DNA of 64,000 nt, taken from NCBI RefSeq assembly GCF_019083995.1, contig NZ_JAHRCU010000002.1:124001-188000 (forward strand). The letters run 5' to 3'. Positions 32,536 to 42,713 of the stretch are shown one piece after another; within the stretch, counting starts at the first letter, position 1, and every line of letters begins with the position of its first letter. The notes under the pieces are model-generated. The model did not search any database. It saw only the letters and a list, made by a program, of their open reading frames with translations, and was not told the DNA's origin. The translations under genes and the position numbers were made by a program. The stretch is from Roseococcus sp. SDR. Lineage in GTDB: Bacteria > Pseudomonadota > Alphaproteobacteria > Acetobacterales > Acetobacteraceae.

Positions 32536-34245
32536 ATGCGCGAGAGACGCCTGCCCCCCCGGCTCATGCTCCTGGGCCTGACCCTGCTTGCCGCCTGCGC
32601 GGCGGGCGGGCCCAATGTCGTGGACCGCGGCGGGCGCTCGGCGCCGACGCGGGGCGAGATCGCAGCCAGCGGCACCGTCTTCGGCAATTACCTGGTCGGG
32701 CGCTTCGCCGGCGAGGAGATGGACACGAGGACGGCCGCCGACAGCCTGCTCGCCGCGCTGAGGGCCGATCCCGACCAGCCAGATCTGATTCAGCGTGCCT
32801 TCATCGCGAGCCTGATGGATGGGCGCCCCGATGCGCTGCGCCTCGCGCGCCGCCTGCCGGACAATGCCTCGGCGCAGCTCGTTCTGTTCGGCGCCGACGT
32901 CGCGGCCGGGCGCTGGGCGGGGGCGGAGGCGCGGGCGCGCAACCTGCACCGCCAGGGGCCGGTCGCGGCGCTGCAGCCCGTGCTGCTGGCCTGGAGCCAA
33001 GCCGGACGCGGCCAGACGGATCAGGCGCTGACCACCTTGCGGCCGCTGGCCGAACAGGGCCGCTTCCGGGCGCTGAACGCGCTGCACGGGGCGCTGATCG
33101 CGGATGCCGCGAACCGCCCGCGCGAGGCGGAGCGCTTCGTGCGCCTCGCCCTCGCCGACCAGCCCGATCCCACGCTGCGCCTCGCCATGCTCTCCGCCGG
33201 CATCCTGGAGCGCGCGGGCCGCCCGGCCGAGGCGGCGCGCCTGCTCGATCAGCTGGCCGGATCGAGCGACGACCTCGCTTTGGCCGTGCTGCCGCCCGCG
33301 CGGCGGATCGTGCTCACCCAGCGGGCCATCGAAGGCCCGGCCGATGGCATTGCCGAAGCCTATGTGGCGCTGGGCAGCGCGCTGCGTGGCCAGGGCCTGG
33401 AGGAGATGGCGACGGTGATGGCGCGCCTCGCCCTGCGGCTGCGCCCGAATTTCGCCCCCGCCCTGATGCTGCTCGCTGATACGCTGACCGAGGGCGAGCG
33501 CCTGGATGCCGCGCGCGAGGCGCTGCTGCTGGTGCCGGAGGGCGACCCGCTCTACGGCGCCGCCCAGCTGCGCCAGGCCGTCCTGCTCGACCGCCTTGGC
33601 CGGTCGGACGAGGCGGAGGCCCTGCTGCGCCGCCAGGCGGAGGCGCTGCCCAGCGTGCCGCAACCGCTCACCCGGCTGGGTGATCTGCAGCGCCGGCGTG
33701 GCCAGTTCGCCGAGGCGGCGCGGGCCTATGACGGCGCCATCGCCCGCAGCGAGCCCATCCGGCCCTCCGACTGGCCGCTCTTCTATGCTCGTGGCATCGC
33801 GCGCGAACGCTCGGGCAATTGGCCGGCGGCCGAGCAGGATTTGCTGCAGGCGCTGGCGCTCTCGCCGGACCAGCCCTTCGTGCTGAACTACCTCGCCTAT
33901 ACCTGGGCCGACATGGGCGTGAACCTCGAACGCGCGAAGGCGATGCTGGAGGGCGCGGCGGCGCAGCGCCCGCAAGATGGCAACATTGCCGACAGCCTGG
34001 GCTGGGTGCTGTTCCGCATGGGCCAGATCCAGGCAGCCATCGCGCAACTGGAGCGCGCGGTCGAGCTGGAGCCGCGCAACGCCACGATCAACGACCATCT
34101 GGGCGACGTCTACTGGGCCGCGGGGCGTGAACGCGAGGCGCGCTTCCAATGGCAGCGGGCGCTCACCATGGACCCGGAACCCGCGGAGGCGCAGCGCCTG
34201 CGCAGCAAGATCGACGGCGGCCTGCCCCGGCCCGCGCGGCGCTGA
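32536..34245 (+). CDS. TPR-repeat lipoprotein
   Basis: A 569-residue protein with a lipoprotein signal ([16 protein letters not shown], cysteine about residue 21) followed by a long alpha-helical TPR array. Repeats are recognisable at several places, most clearly near the C-terminus: [40 protein letters not shown] and [20 protein letters not shown]. Such TPR lipoproteins directly before ispE are common in alphaproteobacteria; their role is not established, and scaffolding of envelope complexes is plausible. ATG 32536 is used; ATG 32566 would still keep the lipobox. The frame is open far upstream, without homology. One base separates its stop from the ispE start. Confidence 0.85.
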   Translation: MRERRLPPRLMLLGLTLLAACAAGGPNVVDRGGRSAPTRGEIAASGTVFGNYLVGRFAGEEMDTRTAADSLLAALRADPDQPDLIQRAFIASLMDGRPDALRLARRLPDNASAQLVLFGADVAAGRWAGAEARARNLHRQGPVAALQPVLLAWSQAGRGQTDQALTTLRPLAEQGRFRALNALHGALIADAANRPREAERFVRLALADQPDPTLRLAMLSAGILERAGRPAEAARLLDQLAGSSDDLALAVLPPARRIVLTQRAIEGPADGIAEAYVALGSALRGQGLEEMATVMARLALRLRPNFAPALMLLADTLTEGERLDAAREALLLVPEGDPLYGAAQLRQAVLLDRLGRSDEAEALLRRQAEALPSVPQPLTRLGDLQRRRGQFAEAARAYDGAIARSEPIRPSDWPLFYARGIARERSGNWPAAEQDLLQALALSPDQPFVLNYLAYTWADMGVNLERAKAMLEGAAAQRPQDGNIADSLGWVLFRMGQIQAAIAQLERAVELEPRNATINDHLGDVYWAAGREREARFQWQRALTMDPEPAEAQRLRSKIDGGLPRPARR

Positions 34246-34246
34246 C

Positions 34247-35098
34247 ATGGCCGCCCTGACGGAGGCCGCCCCGGCCAAGGTGAACCTGTTCCTGCATGTG
34301 ACCGGCCGGCGGGCCGACGGCTACCACCTGCTCGACAGCCTCGCCGTATTCGGTCCAGCCGCCGACACGCTGACCGCCACGCGGGCCGAGGCCCTGAGCC
34401 TCACACTGGCAGGTCCCTTCGGCGAGAGCCTCGCCGCGGAGCCCGACAACCTGGTGTTGCGCGCGGCGCGCGCATTGGCAGCCGAGGCGCAGGTCACGGC
34501 GGGGGCCACGCTGCATCTGGAGAAGCATCTTCCTGTGGCCTCCGGCATCGGCGGCGGCTCGGCCGATGCGGCCGCGGCGCTGCGGCTGCTCAACCGCCTC
34601 TGGCGCTGCGAGCTGGGCGAAGCGGCGCTCGCGCGGATCGCAGCACCGCTGGGGGCTGACATCCCGGTCTGCGTCGCCTCTCGCCCCGCCCGCATGCAGG
34701 GCATCGGCGAGGTGATCACACCTGGCCCCGCCTTGCCGGAATGCGGGCTGCTGCTGGTCAATCCTCGCGTGCCCGTGGCAACGCCCGCCGTGTTCCGCGC
34801 GCGGCAGGGCGGCTTCTCACCCCTGGCGGAACTGCCCGTCGCATGGCCCGACGCCGAGGCCATGGTCGCCGATCTCGCGCGCCTGACCAATGACCTCGAG
34901 GCGCCCGCACTTTCGCTCTGCCCCGTCATCGGAGACGTGCTATGCGCGCTGCGCGCCACGCCCGGCTGCCTGCTGGCGCGGATGAGCGGCTCCGGTGCCA
35001 CCTGTTTCGGCATCTTCGCGACGCCCGGCGCCGCAATTGCCGCCGCCCGCGCCATGCCCGAAGCATGGTGGTCCGCCGGCGGCGCGCTACTCCCTTGA
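34247..35098 (+). CDS. ispE: 4-diphosphocytidyl-2-C-methyl-D-erythritol kinase IspE
   Basis: IspE phosphorylates CDP-methylerythritol in the non-mevalonate isoprenoid pathway. The protein has 283 residues, the same as E. coli IspE. It has the GHMP-kinase elements [19 protein letters not shown] (catalytic Lys11), the ATP loop [28 protein letters not shown] with the catalytic Asp, and the late [13 protein letters not shown] loop. The ATG lies one base after the TPR gene stop, so the two are coupled. No other isoprenoid genes are in the window. Confidence 0.95.
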   Translation: MAALTEAAPAKVNLFLHVTGRRADGYHLLDSLAVFGPAADTLTATRAEALSLTLAGPFGESLAAEPDNLVLRAARALAAEAQVTAGATLHLEKHLPVASGIGGGSADAAAALRLLNRLWRCELGEAALARIAAPLGADIPVCVASRPARMQGIGEVITPGPALPECGLLLVNPRVPVATPAVFRARQGGFSPLAELPVAWPDAEAMVADLARLTNDLEAPALSLCPVIGDVLCALRATPGCLLARMSGSGATCFGIFATPGAAIAAARAMPEAWWSAGGALLP

Positions 35099-35149
35099 CC
35101 AGGCGCGTGACTTCCGCGACAGCTTGTCCGGACATCGAAGGAGCCCGCC

Positions 35150-36196
35150 ATGATCGCCTCCCGCCGGACCATCCTTGCCGCCAGCGCCCTCTCGCTGCCG
35201 CTGAGTGCCCCCTGGGTCACCAGCCGCGCGCAATCCGGCGGCACGCTGACCGTGGTGTTGAACCAGGGCCTCCTCGCCCGCCTCTGGATCGATGAGCTCC
35301 ACCCGGTCTTCGAGCGCGAGACGGGTGCCCGCATCAACGTGCAGCAATCGGTCACGGCGAACATGCTGGCCATGCTGCGCACCCAGCGCGACAATCCGCC
35401 CGACCTGATGCAGTTCTCCGAGGCCGGCGTCTTCGCGGCCGCCCAGGCCGGCCTGCTCCGCCCGCACAACCCGGCCAACATCCCCAACTGGGCGAGCTTG
35501 CGCGACGCCTTCAAGCTGGCCGACAACTATTCGGCCGGCGTCATCGATGCGGTGCATACGCTCTACTACAACACCCGCGCGCAGACGACGCAGCCCACCG
35601 CCTGGGCGCAGCTCTGGGATCCCTCCTCGCGCCGGCGCGTCGCCATTCCGCCCATCACCTGGAACAGCGGCGTGCGCATGGTGACGACGGCCGCGCAGAT
35701 CGCGACCGGCAAGCCCTTCGCCGAGGCGCAGCGTGACCTCGATGCCGGCATCCGCCACCTGGCGCGGCTGAAGGAGAACGGCGCCATCGCCTATACCGGC
35801 GCGCCGCAGGCCATCCAGATGCTGCAATCGGGGCAGATCCCGCTCGTGCCCTTCTACGGCATCTTCATCAACCCGATCATCGAGCAGGGCGCGCCCATCA
35901 AGCCCGCCGTGCCGCTGACCGAGGGCATCCATGGCGAGATCGTCGGCCTCAACATGCCGGTGAATGCGCGCAATGTGGAACTGGCCGAGCGCTACGTGAA
36001 CATGAGCCTCTCGCGCGAGTTCCAGAGCAAGATCGACACCGTGCTGCACTCGCGCGCCGCCAACAAGGATGTGAACCCCTCGCCCCGCACGCTGGAGCTG
36101 CTGGGCCCGCCGGACAACATCCTCTATGCCGACTGGCGCTTCCTCTCCGAGCAGCGCAGCCGCCTCACCGATGCCTGGAACAACGTGTTCGGCTGA
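35150..36196 (+). CDS. ABC transporter substrate-binding protein, spermidine/putrescine (PotD)-like
   Basis: A 348-residue exported binding protein. AAGGAG at 35138-35143 is a strong ribosome site six bases before ATG 35150. A twin-arginine-like signal (SRRTILAASALSLPLSAP) precedes a bacterial type 1/8 extracellular binding fold (LTVVLNQGLLARLWIDELHP; FERETGARINVQQS; DLMQFSEAGVFAAAQAGLL; SGQIPLVPFYGIFI). The fold is of the PotD/iron-type cluster, not of the nitrate type. It heads an operon of four transporter genes followed directly by three nitrile-hydratase-like subunits, so its ligand may be their substrate, a point of inference. Confidence 0.85.
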   Translation: MIASRRTILAASALSLPLSAPWVTSRAQSGGTLTVVLNQGLLARLWIDELHPVFERETGARINVQQSVTANMLAMLRTQRDNPPDLMQFSEAGVFAAAQAGLLRPHNPANIPNWASLRDAFKLADNYSAGVIDAVHTLYYNTRAQTTQPTAWAQLWDPSSRRRVAIPPITWNSGVRMVTTAAQIATGKPFAEAQRDLDAGIRHLARLKENGAIAYTGAPQAIQMLQSGQIPLVPFYGIFINPIIEQGAPIKPAVPLTEGIHGEIVGLNMPVNARNVELAERYVNMSLSREFQSKIDTVLHSRAANKDVNPSPRTLELLGPPDNILYADWRFLSEQRSRLTDAWNNVFG

Positions 36197-37056
36197 TGCA
36201 GGGCGCCTCCCCGCGCCTCACCGGGTTTCTGCTGCTGGCACCCGCGCTGGTCTTTCTCATCGCCTTCTACCTGGTCCCGCTCGGCACCATGGTGGAGGAG
36301 AGCCTGCGCTCGGCGCCCAACGACATGGATCCGCGCGCGGGGCTGCACCTCTTCCAGTATGACCGCGTGTGGAATTCCGGCCGCTCCTGGCGCGCGCTGG
36401 AGCGGACGGTGCGGATCTCCGCAATCTCGACGCTGCTGACGCTGCTCGTCGCCTATCCCATCGCGCTGTTCCTGTTCCAGGTGCGGGCCTTCTGGCGCAC
36501 GGCGATCCTGATCACGATCTTCGTCTCGCTCGCCTCCAGCCTGATCGTGCGCAACTATGGCTGGCTGGTGACGCTGGCCGATGCGGGGCCGGTGAACCAG
36601 CTTCTGCTGGCGCTCGGCATCGCTGATGAACCGCTGCGCATGGTGTACAGCGAGGGTGCCACCATCGTGGCGCTGGTGCATTACGCCCTGCCCTTCATGA
36701 TCCTGCCGATCTACGGCGCGCTGACGCGCATCCCGCCCTCCTTCGTCGAGGCCGCGCAATCGCTGGGCGCCGGGCCCTGGCGCGCGCTCTTCGGCACGGT
36801 GCTGCCGCTGTCCATGCCCGGCATCTTCGGCGGCACCACGCTGACCTTCGCCATCTGCATGAGCGCCTTCGTCACACCCCTCATGCTGGGCTCGCCGGCC
36901 ACCGCCATGATCAGCCAGGTCGCCGCCGAGCAGTTCCTGGTGCAGCTGAACTTCCCCTTCGGCTCGGCCATGATCGTGGCGCTGACCCTCGTCACCTTCG
37001 CGATCCTGCTGGCCTATACGCTGCTGATCCGCGCCGTGTTCCGTCACCATGCCTGA
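36196..37056 (+). CDS. ABC transporter permease, PotB-like
   Basis: A 286-residue inner-membrane permease whose ATG shares one base with the binding-protein stop (TGATG). It has six predicted membrane segments, starting with FLLLAPALVFLIAFYLVPLG, and a periplasmic loop after the first, typical of PotB/PotH types. The EAA motif SFVEAAQSLGAGPWRALFGTVL lies at about residues 180-200. The early segment SLASSLIVRNYGWLV resembles polyamine permeases. It overlaps the next permease by eight bases. Confidence 0.88.
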   Translation: MQGASPRLTGFLLLAPALVFLIAFYLVPLGTMVEESLRSAPNDMDPRAGLHLFQYDRVWNSGRSWRALERTVRISAISTLLTLLVAYPIALFLFQVRAFWRTAILITIFVSLASSLIVRNYGWLVTLADAGPVNQLLLALGIADEPLRMVYSEGATIVALVHYALPFMILPIYGALTRIPPSFVEAAQSLGAGPWRALFGTVLPLSMPGIFGGTTLTFAICMSAFVTPLMLGSPATAMISQVAAEQFLVQLNFPFGSAMIVALTLVTFAILLAYTLLIRAVFRHHA

Positions 37057-37849
37057 CGCCAAAGGCTTCCGCATCGTGGTGGCGACGCTGGCCTTGCTCG
37101 GCCTCGCCTTCCTGGTCTTCCCGGTGATCTTCACCGGCGTCGTCGCCTTCGGCGGCTCGATCTTCATCGAGTTTCCGCCGCAGAGCCTCTCCTTGCGCTG
37201 GTTCGAGAATATCGGCCGAATCAACCGCATCTGGGACGCAACGATCACGAGCCTCTATATCGGACTGATCACCGCGGCGCTGGCCACCGCCATGGGGGCG
37301 GCGGCGGCCCTCGCCCTGGTCCGCAGCCCGCTGCCGGGCAAGGCGATGCTGACCTCCCTGCTGCTCTCGCCCATCGCCCTGCCCATCGTCGCCATCGGCA
37401 TCGCGCTCATCCAGTTCTTCATCCTGCTCGGCATGGCCTTCACCTGGTGGAGCCTGGTCATCGGCCACCTCGTGCTCGTCATCGCCTATCCGGTGCGGAC
37501 GGTGGCCGCCGCCCTCACCCTCTCCAACCCCTCGCTCGAGGAAGCCGGCGCCTCGCTCGGCGCCTCGCCCTGGCAGGTCTTCCGCACCGTCACCCTGCCC
37601 CAGATGGCGCCGGGGCTGGTCAGCGGCTTTCTCTTCGCCTTCCTCATCAGCTTCGACAACTACCCGATCAGCGTCTTCCTGGTGCGCGGCGAGCTGACGA
37701 CGCTGCCGATCGAGCTGTTCAACTACATCAGCCAGAATCTCGACCCGACGCCTGCCGCCTTCTCTTCCGCCTATGTCGCCGTGGTGGCGGCGCTGATCCT
37801 GCTGGCGGAACGGCGCTGGCGCATCATCTCCCTCTCCATCCCCCGCTGA
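37049..37849 (+). CDS. ABC transporter permease, PotC-like
   Basis: The second permease of the same importer, 266 residues, with six membrane segments (LALLGLAFLVFPVIFTGVVA first). The EAA loop is EEAGASLGASPWQVFRTVTL at about residues 165-185. A conserved C-half FLFAFLISFDNYPISVFLV follows, as in PotC/PotI types. It overlaps the PotB-like gene by eight bases and is followed nine bases later by the ATPase gene, so all parts of the importer are present in one transcript. Confidence 0.88.
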   Translation: MPDAKGFRIVVATLALLGLAFLVFPVIFTGVVAFGGSIFIEFPPQSLSLRWFENIGRINRIWDATITSLYIGLITAALATAMGAAAALALVRSPLPGKAMLTSLLLSPIALPIVAIGIALIQFFILLGMAFTWWSLVIGHLVLVIAYPVRTVAAALTLSNPSLEEAGASLGASPWQVFRTVTLPQMAPGLVSGFLFAFLISFDNYPISVFLVRGELTTLPIELFNYISQNLDPTPAAFSSAYVAVVAALILLAERRWRIISLSIPR

Positions 37850-37858
37850 GGAGACCGC

Positions 37859-38907
<1,049 letters not shown>

Positions 38908-38911
<4 letters not shown>

Positions 38912-39255
38912 CCAGTGAACGTGCGATGCAATCATCCAGTCCGCGTGCCATGCACGACATCGGCGGCCTCGACCTCGGCCCGATTGATCGCACCGAGCAT
39001 CCGCGCACCCTCTACGAACTGCGCGTGGACGCCATGCTGATGCTGCTGACCGGCCCGGCCTGCGGCGCCTTCAAGACCGATGCGCTGCGCCGCGCCATCG
39101 AGGAATTCTCGCAGGAGGACTACGACCACCTGCCCTATTACGACCGCTGGCTGCAGGCCATCACCAACCTCCTGGTCGAGCAGCAGGTTCTGACGCGCGA
39201 GGAGATCGAGGCCCGCGTGGCCGCCATCACGAAGGAACTCGCCGATGCCGCCTGA
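38908..39255 (+). CDS. Nitrile hydratase beta-subunit N-terminal half / thiocyanate hydrolase-type small subunit
   Basis: A 115-residue protein matching the N-terminal half of nitrile hydratase beta: MHDIGGLDLGPI (residues 15-26), then a helical part ending YYDRWLQAITNLLVEQQVLT and REEIEARVAAI. In ordinary nitrile hydratase this half is fused to an SH3-like C-domain; here that domain is the next gene. Thiocyanate hydrolase and toyocamycin nitrile hydratase also split beta in two. The start at 38908 overlaps the ATPase stop (ATGA); Met15 is an alternative. The fold also resembles hydratase activator proteins, but the MHDIGG opening favours a structural subunit. Confidence 0.8.
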
Positions 39256-39535
39256 GCCGCGCTTCGCCCCCGGCACGCACGTCCGCGTCGCCAACCGGCC
39301 CGTGAGCGGCCATTGCCGCACGCCCTTCTACCTGCGCGGCCATCGCGGCGTGGTGCTGGAATATGCGGGGCATTTCCACAACCCCGCGCAGCTCGCGCAG
39401 CACCGCCCAGGCCTTCCCAAGCTCTTCCTCTACCGCGTCCGCTTCCCGCATCTCGGCCCGGATGGCCGCACGACGCAGGACGAGATCGAGGCCGACATCT
39501 ACGAAGATTGGCTGGAGAGCGAGGCCGCCGCATGA
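39245..39535 (+). CDS. Nitrile hydratase beta-subunit C-terminal half (SH3-like) / thiocyanate hydrolase-type small subunit
   Basis: A 96-residue SH3-like domain equal to the C-terminal half of nitrile hydratase beta. It shows FAPGTHVRVANRPVSGHCRT, FYLRGHRGVVLEYAGHFHNP, then LFLYRVRFPHLG and a closing acidic DEIEADIYEDWLE. These are the beta-strand landmarks of the domain that packs on the metal-containing subunit. It overlaps the upstream half-gene by 11 bases and the downstream catalytic subunit by four, so equal synthesis of the three subunits is likely. Gene order N-half, C-half, catalytic subunit matches that known for thiocyanate hydrolase as I recall it. Confidence 0.82.
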   Translation: MPPEPRFAPGTHVRVANRPVSGHCRTPFYLRGHRGVVLEYAGHFHNPAQLAQHRPGLPKLFLYRVRFPHLGPDGRTTQDEIEADIYEDWLESEAAA

Positions 39536-40206
39536 GCACGCCGCATCACCATCATCATGATCATGACCATGACCATGACCATGACCATGACCATGATCAC
39601 GACCACGCGCCGATCGAGGATGGCGAGGGCCCGCCCGGCCCATTTCAGATCCTGGAGCGGGCCCTGCGCGAACTGCTCATCGAGAAGGGCGTCCTGACCG
39701 CCGAGCAGATCACCCGGCAGATCGAGCTGCAGGAGGGCCGCACGCCGGAGCTTGGCGCCAGCGTCATCGCCAAGGCCTGGACCGACCCCGCATTCCACGC
39801 GGAGCTGAAGCACGACGCCCGGGCCGCTGTTGCGAAGCTCGGCATCACCATCCCCGATGCGCCGGAGCTGATTGCGCTGGAGAACGAGGAGGGCGTGCAT
39901 CACGTCATCGCCTGCACGCTGTGCTCCTGCTACCCGCGCATGCTGCTGGGCGTGCCGCCCGCCTGGTACAAGAGCAAGGCCTATCGCTCCCGCGTCGTGC
40001 GCGACCCGCGCGGCGTGCTGGCGGAATTCGGGCTGACCCTGCCGGAGGAGACGCGCATCCGCGTCGTGGATAGCACGGCGGACCTGCGCTACCTCGTCAT
40101 CCCGCGCCGCCCCGCAGGCACGGAAGGATGGGACGAGGCGCGCCTCGCCGCGCTCGTCACCCGCGATTCGATGATCGGGACAGGGGTGGCGCTCGCGCCG
40201 GAATAA
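39532..40206 (+). CDS. Cobalt-type nitrile hydratase alpha / thiocyanate hydrolase gamma-like catalytic subunit with His/Asp-rich tail
   Basis: A 224-residue metal-binding subunit. The claw motif CTLCSC (C128, C131, C133) has Thr after the first Cys, typical of cobalt rather than iron enzymes, in which two of the cysteines become oxidised. It is followed by YPRMLLGVPPAWYKSKAYRS and RVVRDPRGVLAEFGL. After CYP most hydratases have Trp; here it is Arg. Residues 5-25 are five His then eight Asp-His pairs, a likely metal-gathering tail. Function could be nitrile hydration to amide or thiocyanate hydrolysis to carbonyl sulfide and ammonia; sequence alone does not decide. The tRNA gene begins eight bases downstream on the other strand. 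Confidence 0.85.
   Translation: MSTPHHHHHDHDHDHDHDHDHDHDHAPIEDGEGPPGPFQILERALRELLIEKGVLTAEQITRQIELQEGRTPELGASVIAKAWTDPAFHAELKHDARAAVAKLGITIPDAPELIALENEEGVHHVIACTLCSCYPRMLLGVPPAWYKSKAYRSRVVRDPRGVLAEFGLTLPEETRIRVVDSTADLRYLVIPRRPAGTEGWDEARLAALVTRDSMIGTGVALAPE
39544..39606 (+). repeat. In-frame hexamer repeat coding for the His/Asp tail
   Basis: Five perfect GACCAT units sit at 39565-39594, flanked by near-copies (GATCAT before; GATCAC and GACCAC after), preceded by five His codons from 39544. The array could change length by slippage in steps of two residues without breaking the frame. Confidence 0.85.
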
Positions 40207-40213
40207 GGCGGGC

Positions 40214-40288
40214 TGGTTGGGGTGCTAGGATTCGAACCTAGGAATGGCGGTACCAAAAACCGCTGCCTTACCACTTGGCTACACCCCA
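40214..40288 (-). tRNA. tRNA-Gln (anticodon TTG)
   Basis: The minus strand folds as a full cloverleaf of 75 bases. The acceptor TGGGGTG pairs with CACCCCA, the D-arm is GCC/GGC with AGTGGTA loop bases, and the anticodon stem is GCGGT/ACCGC around loop TTTTGGT, giving anticodon TTG. The T-arm is CTAGG/CCTAG around TTCGAAT. Discriminator A and an encoded CCA end (40214-40216) are present. Its 3' end points at the hydratase operon eight bases away. Confidence 0.96.
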
Positions 40289-40359
40289 GCCGTGGCGCCG
40301 TTTAGCGAGGCCCGGAGGGGTCCGTAAAGCCCCCCTCCGCGTTTCATTCCTCTGCGCAG

Positions 40360-41334
40360 TCAGATGCGGATATTCGCGTCCCGCACGAGCTGCTGCCACC
40401 GGCCGAGATCGGTGCGCAGGATATCCGCCAGCCGCTCCGGCCCGCCGGGTGGTGCCGCCTCCACATTCTGCGTGGCGAGGCGACGCACGAAGGCAGGGTC
40501 AGCCAGCAGCTCGTTGAAGATTCGATTCCAATAGAGCGTGATGGCAGGCGGCGTCCCCGCCGGGCCGAACAGCCCGGCCCAGGCGAGGCTCTGGAAATCC
40601 ACCACCTCGGGCACGCCCGATTCGCGCATGCTCGGCACGTCCGGCAGGATGGGGGAGCGCGCCTGCGCCAGCACCGCCAGCGCCTTCACGCGGCCGCCCA
40701 CCACCTGCGGCTGGGCGCTGGTCATCGCATCAATCATGAAATGCACCCGCCCCGCCGAGAGATCGAGCAGCGCCTGGGCCGAGCCGCGATAGGGCACCTG
40801 CTCCATCGGCACGCGCGCAAGGCGCGAAAACATCTCCGTCGTCAGGTGCCCGGCCGTCCCCATGCCGGGATTGGCCGCGATGTAGCGGCCCGGATTGGCC
40901 CGCATCAGCGCCACCAACTCGGCCAGGTTGTTGGCCGGCAGATCGGGCGGCACCACGATGAGGAAGCCCGTCCAGCCGATCAGCGACATGGGCGCCAGAT
41001 CGCGCAGCACGTCGAAGGGCAGGTTGGGCGTGACCGCCGGGTTCACCGCGACGGGCGAGTTGCTGGTCAGCAGCAGCGTGTGCCCATCAGGCGGCGCGCT
41101 CGTCACCGCCTGCACGCCGATGGCGCCTGTGGCCCCCGCGCGGTTGTCCACCACGATCTGGACGTTGTGCCGCGTCTGCATCTCCTCCGTCAGCACGCGC
41201 GCGATCAGGTCGCTCATATTGCCCGGCGGGAAGGGCACGATGATGCGCACCGGGCGCGTCGGATAGCCTTGCGCGAAGGCGGGCGCGGCCAGCGCCAGGG
41301 CGGGCGCGGCGAGCAGGTGACGGCGTTGGATCAT
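40360..41334 (-). CDS. Bug family (TctC-type) solute-binding protein
   Basis: A 324-residue periplasmic receptor. The start at ATG 41334 overlaps the monooxygenase stop by four bases and places a Tat- or Sec-type signal (MIQRRHLLAAPALALAAPAFA) at the N-terminus. Bug motifs include PVRIIVPFPPGNMSDLIAR, IVVDNRAGATGAIGVQAV and QVPYRGSAQALLDL. The GG of the first loop is replaced by GN, which lies in the ligand pocket. It is coupled to an LLM monooxygenase and an MmgE/PrpD gene, so the ligand is probably the substrate of that pathway; no permease genes adjoin. Confidence 0.86.
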   Translation of the reverse strand: MIQRRHLLAAPALALAAPAFAQGYPTRPVRIIVPFPPGNMSDLIARVLTEEMQTRHNVQIVVDNRAGATGAIGVQAVTSAPPDGHTLLLTSNSPVAVNPAVTPNLPFDVLRDLAPMSLIGWTGFLIVVPPDLPANNLAELVALMRANPGRYIAANPGMGTAGHLTTEMFSRLARVPMEQVPYRGSAQALLDLSAGRVHFMIDAMTSAQPQVVGGRVKALAVLAQARSPILPDVPSMRESGVPEVVDFQSLAWAGLFGPAGTPPAITLYWNRIFNELLADPAFVRRLATQNVEAAPPGGPERLADILRTDLGRWQQLVRDANIRI

Positions 41335-42704
41335 GCGGCTGGGTTCCTTTGCCAATCGAAGGGGGCGGCGCGCGGCAGGCCGAGATTCTCGCGCAGCGTG
41401 GTGCCGGCGAATTCGCGCCGGAACACGCCGCGCCGCTGCAATTCGGGCACGACGAGGCGCACGAAATCCTCATAGGCGCCGGGCATATGCGTGGCGGCGA
41501 GCACGAAGCCGTCACAGGCCTCGCTCTCGAACCATTCCTGCATCTCATCGGCGACCGATTGCGGCGTGCCGGTGAAGCAGGGGAATTCGCGGATCGTGCC
41601 GCGGCCGCTGATCTGGACGAAGTCACGCAGCGTCGGGTTCTGCTTGCCCGAGCCCGCCACCACGCGGTCGCGGATGGCCTGCAGCCCCTTGATGCCGGCC
41701 AGTTCCTCGTCGGTGAAGGCCTCGTCCATGCCCTTGCTGGCGAAGTCGTAGTTCAGCACCTCGGAGAGCAGGGCGAGCCCGTCCACCGGCTTGGCCAGGC
41801 TCTCGATCAGCGCGCGCTTCTCGGCCGCCTCATCCTTGCTGTTGCCGATGATGGCATAGACCGCGGGGCAGACCCGCACCTTGGCGGGGTCGCGTCCCGA
41901 GGCGGCGACCTGCGCCTTGAACTCGGCATAGACCTTCTGCCCCGCCTTGAGGTTCGGATAGATCACGAAGATCAGGTCACCCCAATTGGCCGCGAAGGCC
42001 TTGCCACGCCCGCTCTGCCCCGCCTGGATCAGTACGGGCCTTCCCTGCGGCGTGCGCGGCACGGTGAAGGTGCCCTCGCTCTTGTACCAGCGCCCCTGGT
42101 GGTTCAGCCGCCGGACCTTGGTGGGGTCGGCGAAGACGCCGGACGCGCGGTCATTGATGATCGCGTCATCGCCCCAGGCATCCCAGTGGCTGAGCACGAT
42201 CTCCATGAATTCATCCGCGCGGTCATAGCGCAGGTCATGCTCGGGGTGCTCGGCGCGGCCCATATTGTGCGCCTCGCTGTCGTTCAGCGAGGTGACGACA
42301 TTCCAGGCCACGCGCCCCCCCAGCATGTGGTCCAGCGTCGCGAAGACGCGGGCCACGTGATAGGGCTCGTAATAGGTGGTGGAATAGGTGGCGCCGAGGC
42401 CGAGCTTCTCGGTGGCGAGGCCCATGGCGGTGAGGATCGAGATGAGGTCCAGCTTCACCACGCGGATGCCGTTTTGCATCGCCTGCGCATGGTCCCGGCC
42501 CAGGATGTCGGGCAGGGCCAGGCGATCATCGAAGAAGGCCATGTGGAAGCGGCCATCCTCGAGATTACGGGCGATGCGCTGGTAGTATTTCGGCGAAAGG
42601 AAGTCCTGCATGGTCTCCGGGTGCCGCCAGGAGCCGGGGTAGTTCGAGCAGTTCTGCGCCTGCAGAAAGGCGACCATGGCCATTTCGCCGCGTCGTGACA
42701 TCAC
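41331..42704 (-). CDS. LLM-class flavin-dependent monooxygenase (NtaA/SnaA/DszA family)
   Basis: A 457-residue bacterial-luciferase-like monooxygenase that uses reduced FMN and oxygen. Family features are ARNLEDGRFHMAFFDDRLAL, TYSTTYYEPYHVARVFATLD, GGRVAWNVVTSLNDSEAHNM, and PVLIQAGQSGRGKAFAANWG. Known relatives attack nitrilotriacetate, EDTA, dibenzothiophene sulfone and pristinamycin intermediates, cleaving C-N or C-S bonds. A flavin reductase partner is not encoded nearby and must come from elsewhere. It is flanked by the Bug gene (four-base overlap) and the MmgE/PrpD gene (nine-base gap). A second in-frame methionine at residue 2 leaves the exact start open. Confidence 0.88.
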   Translation of the reverse strand: MMSRRGEMAMVAFLQAQNCSNYPGSWRHPETMQDFLSPKYYQRIARNLEDGRFHMAFFDDRLALPDILGRDHAQAMQNGIRVVKLDLISILTAMGLATEKLGLGATYSTTYYEPYHVARVFATLDHMLGGRVAWNVVTSLNDSEAHNMGRAEHPEHDLRYDRADEFMEIVLSHWDAWGDDAIINDRASGVFADPTKVRRLNHQGRWYKSEGTFTVPRTPQGRPVLIQAGQSGRGKAFAANWGDLIFVIYPNLKAGQKVYAEFKAQVAASGRDPAKVRVCPAVYAIIGNSKDEAAEKRALIESLAKPVDGLALLSEVLNYDFASKGMDEAFTDEELAGIKGLQAIRDRVVAGSGKQNPTLRDFVQISGRGTIREFPCFTGTPQSVADEMQEWFESEACDGFVLAATHMPGAYEDFVRLVVPELQRRGVFRREFAGTTLRENLGLPRAAPFDWQRNPAA

Positions 42705-42713
42705 TTCGTTTCC

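Noticed and set aside
39559-39606. Hexamer array as a non-coding microsatellite or cloning tag
   Set aside because: It is in frame within a conserved subunit and is not a plain hexahistidine tag; the Asp-His alternation points to a natural metal-binding tail.
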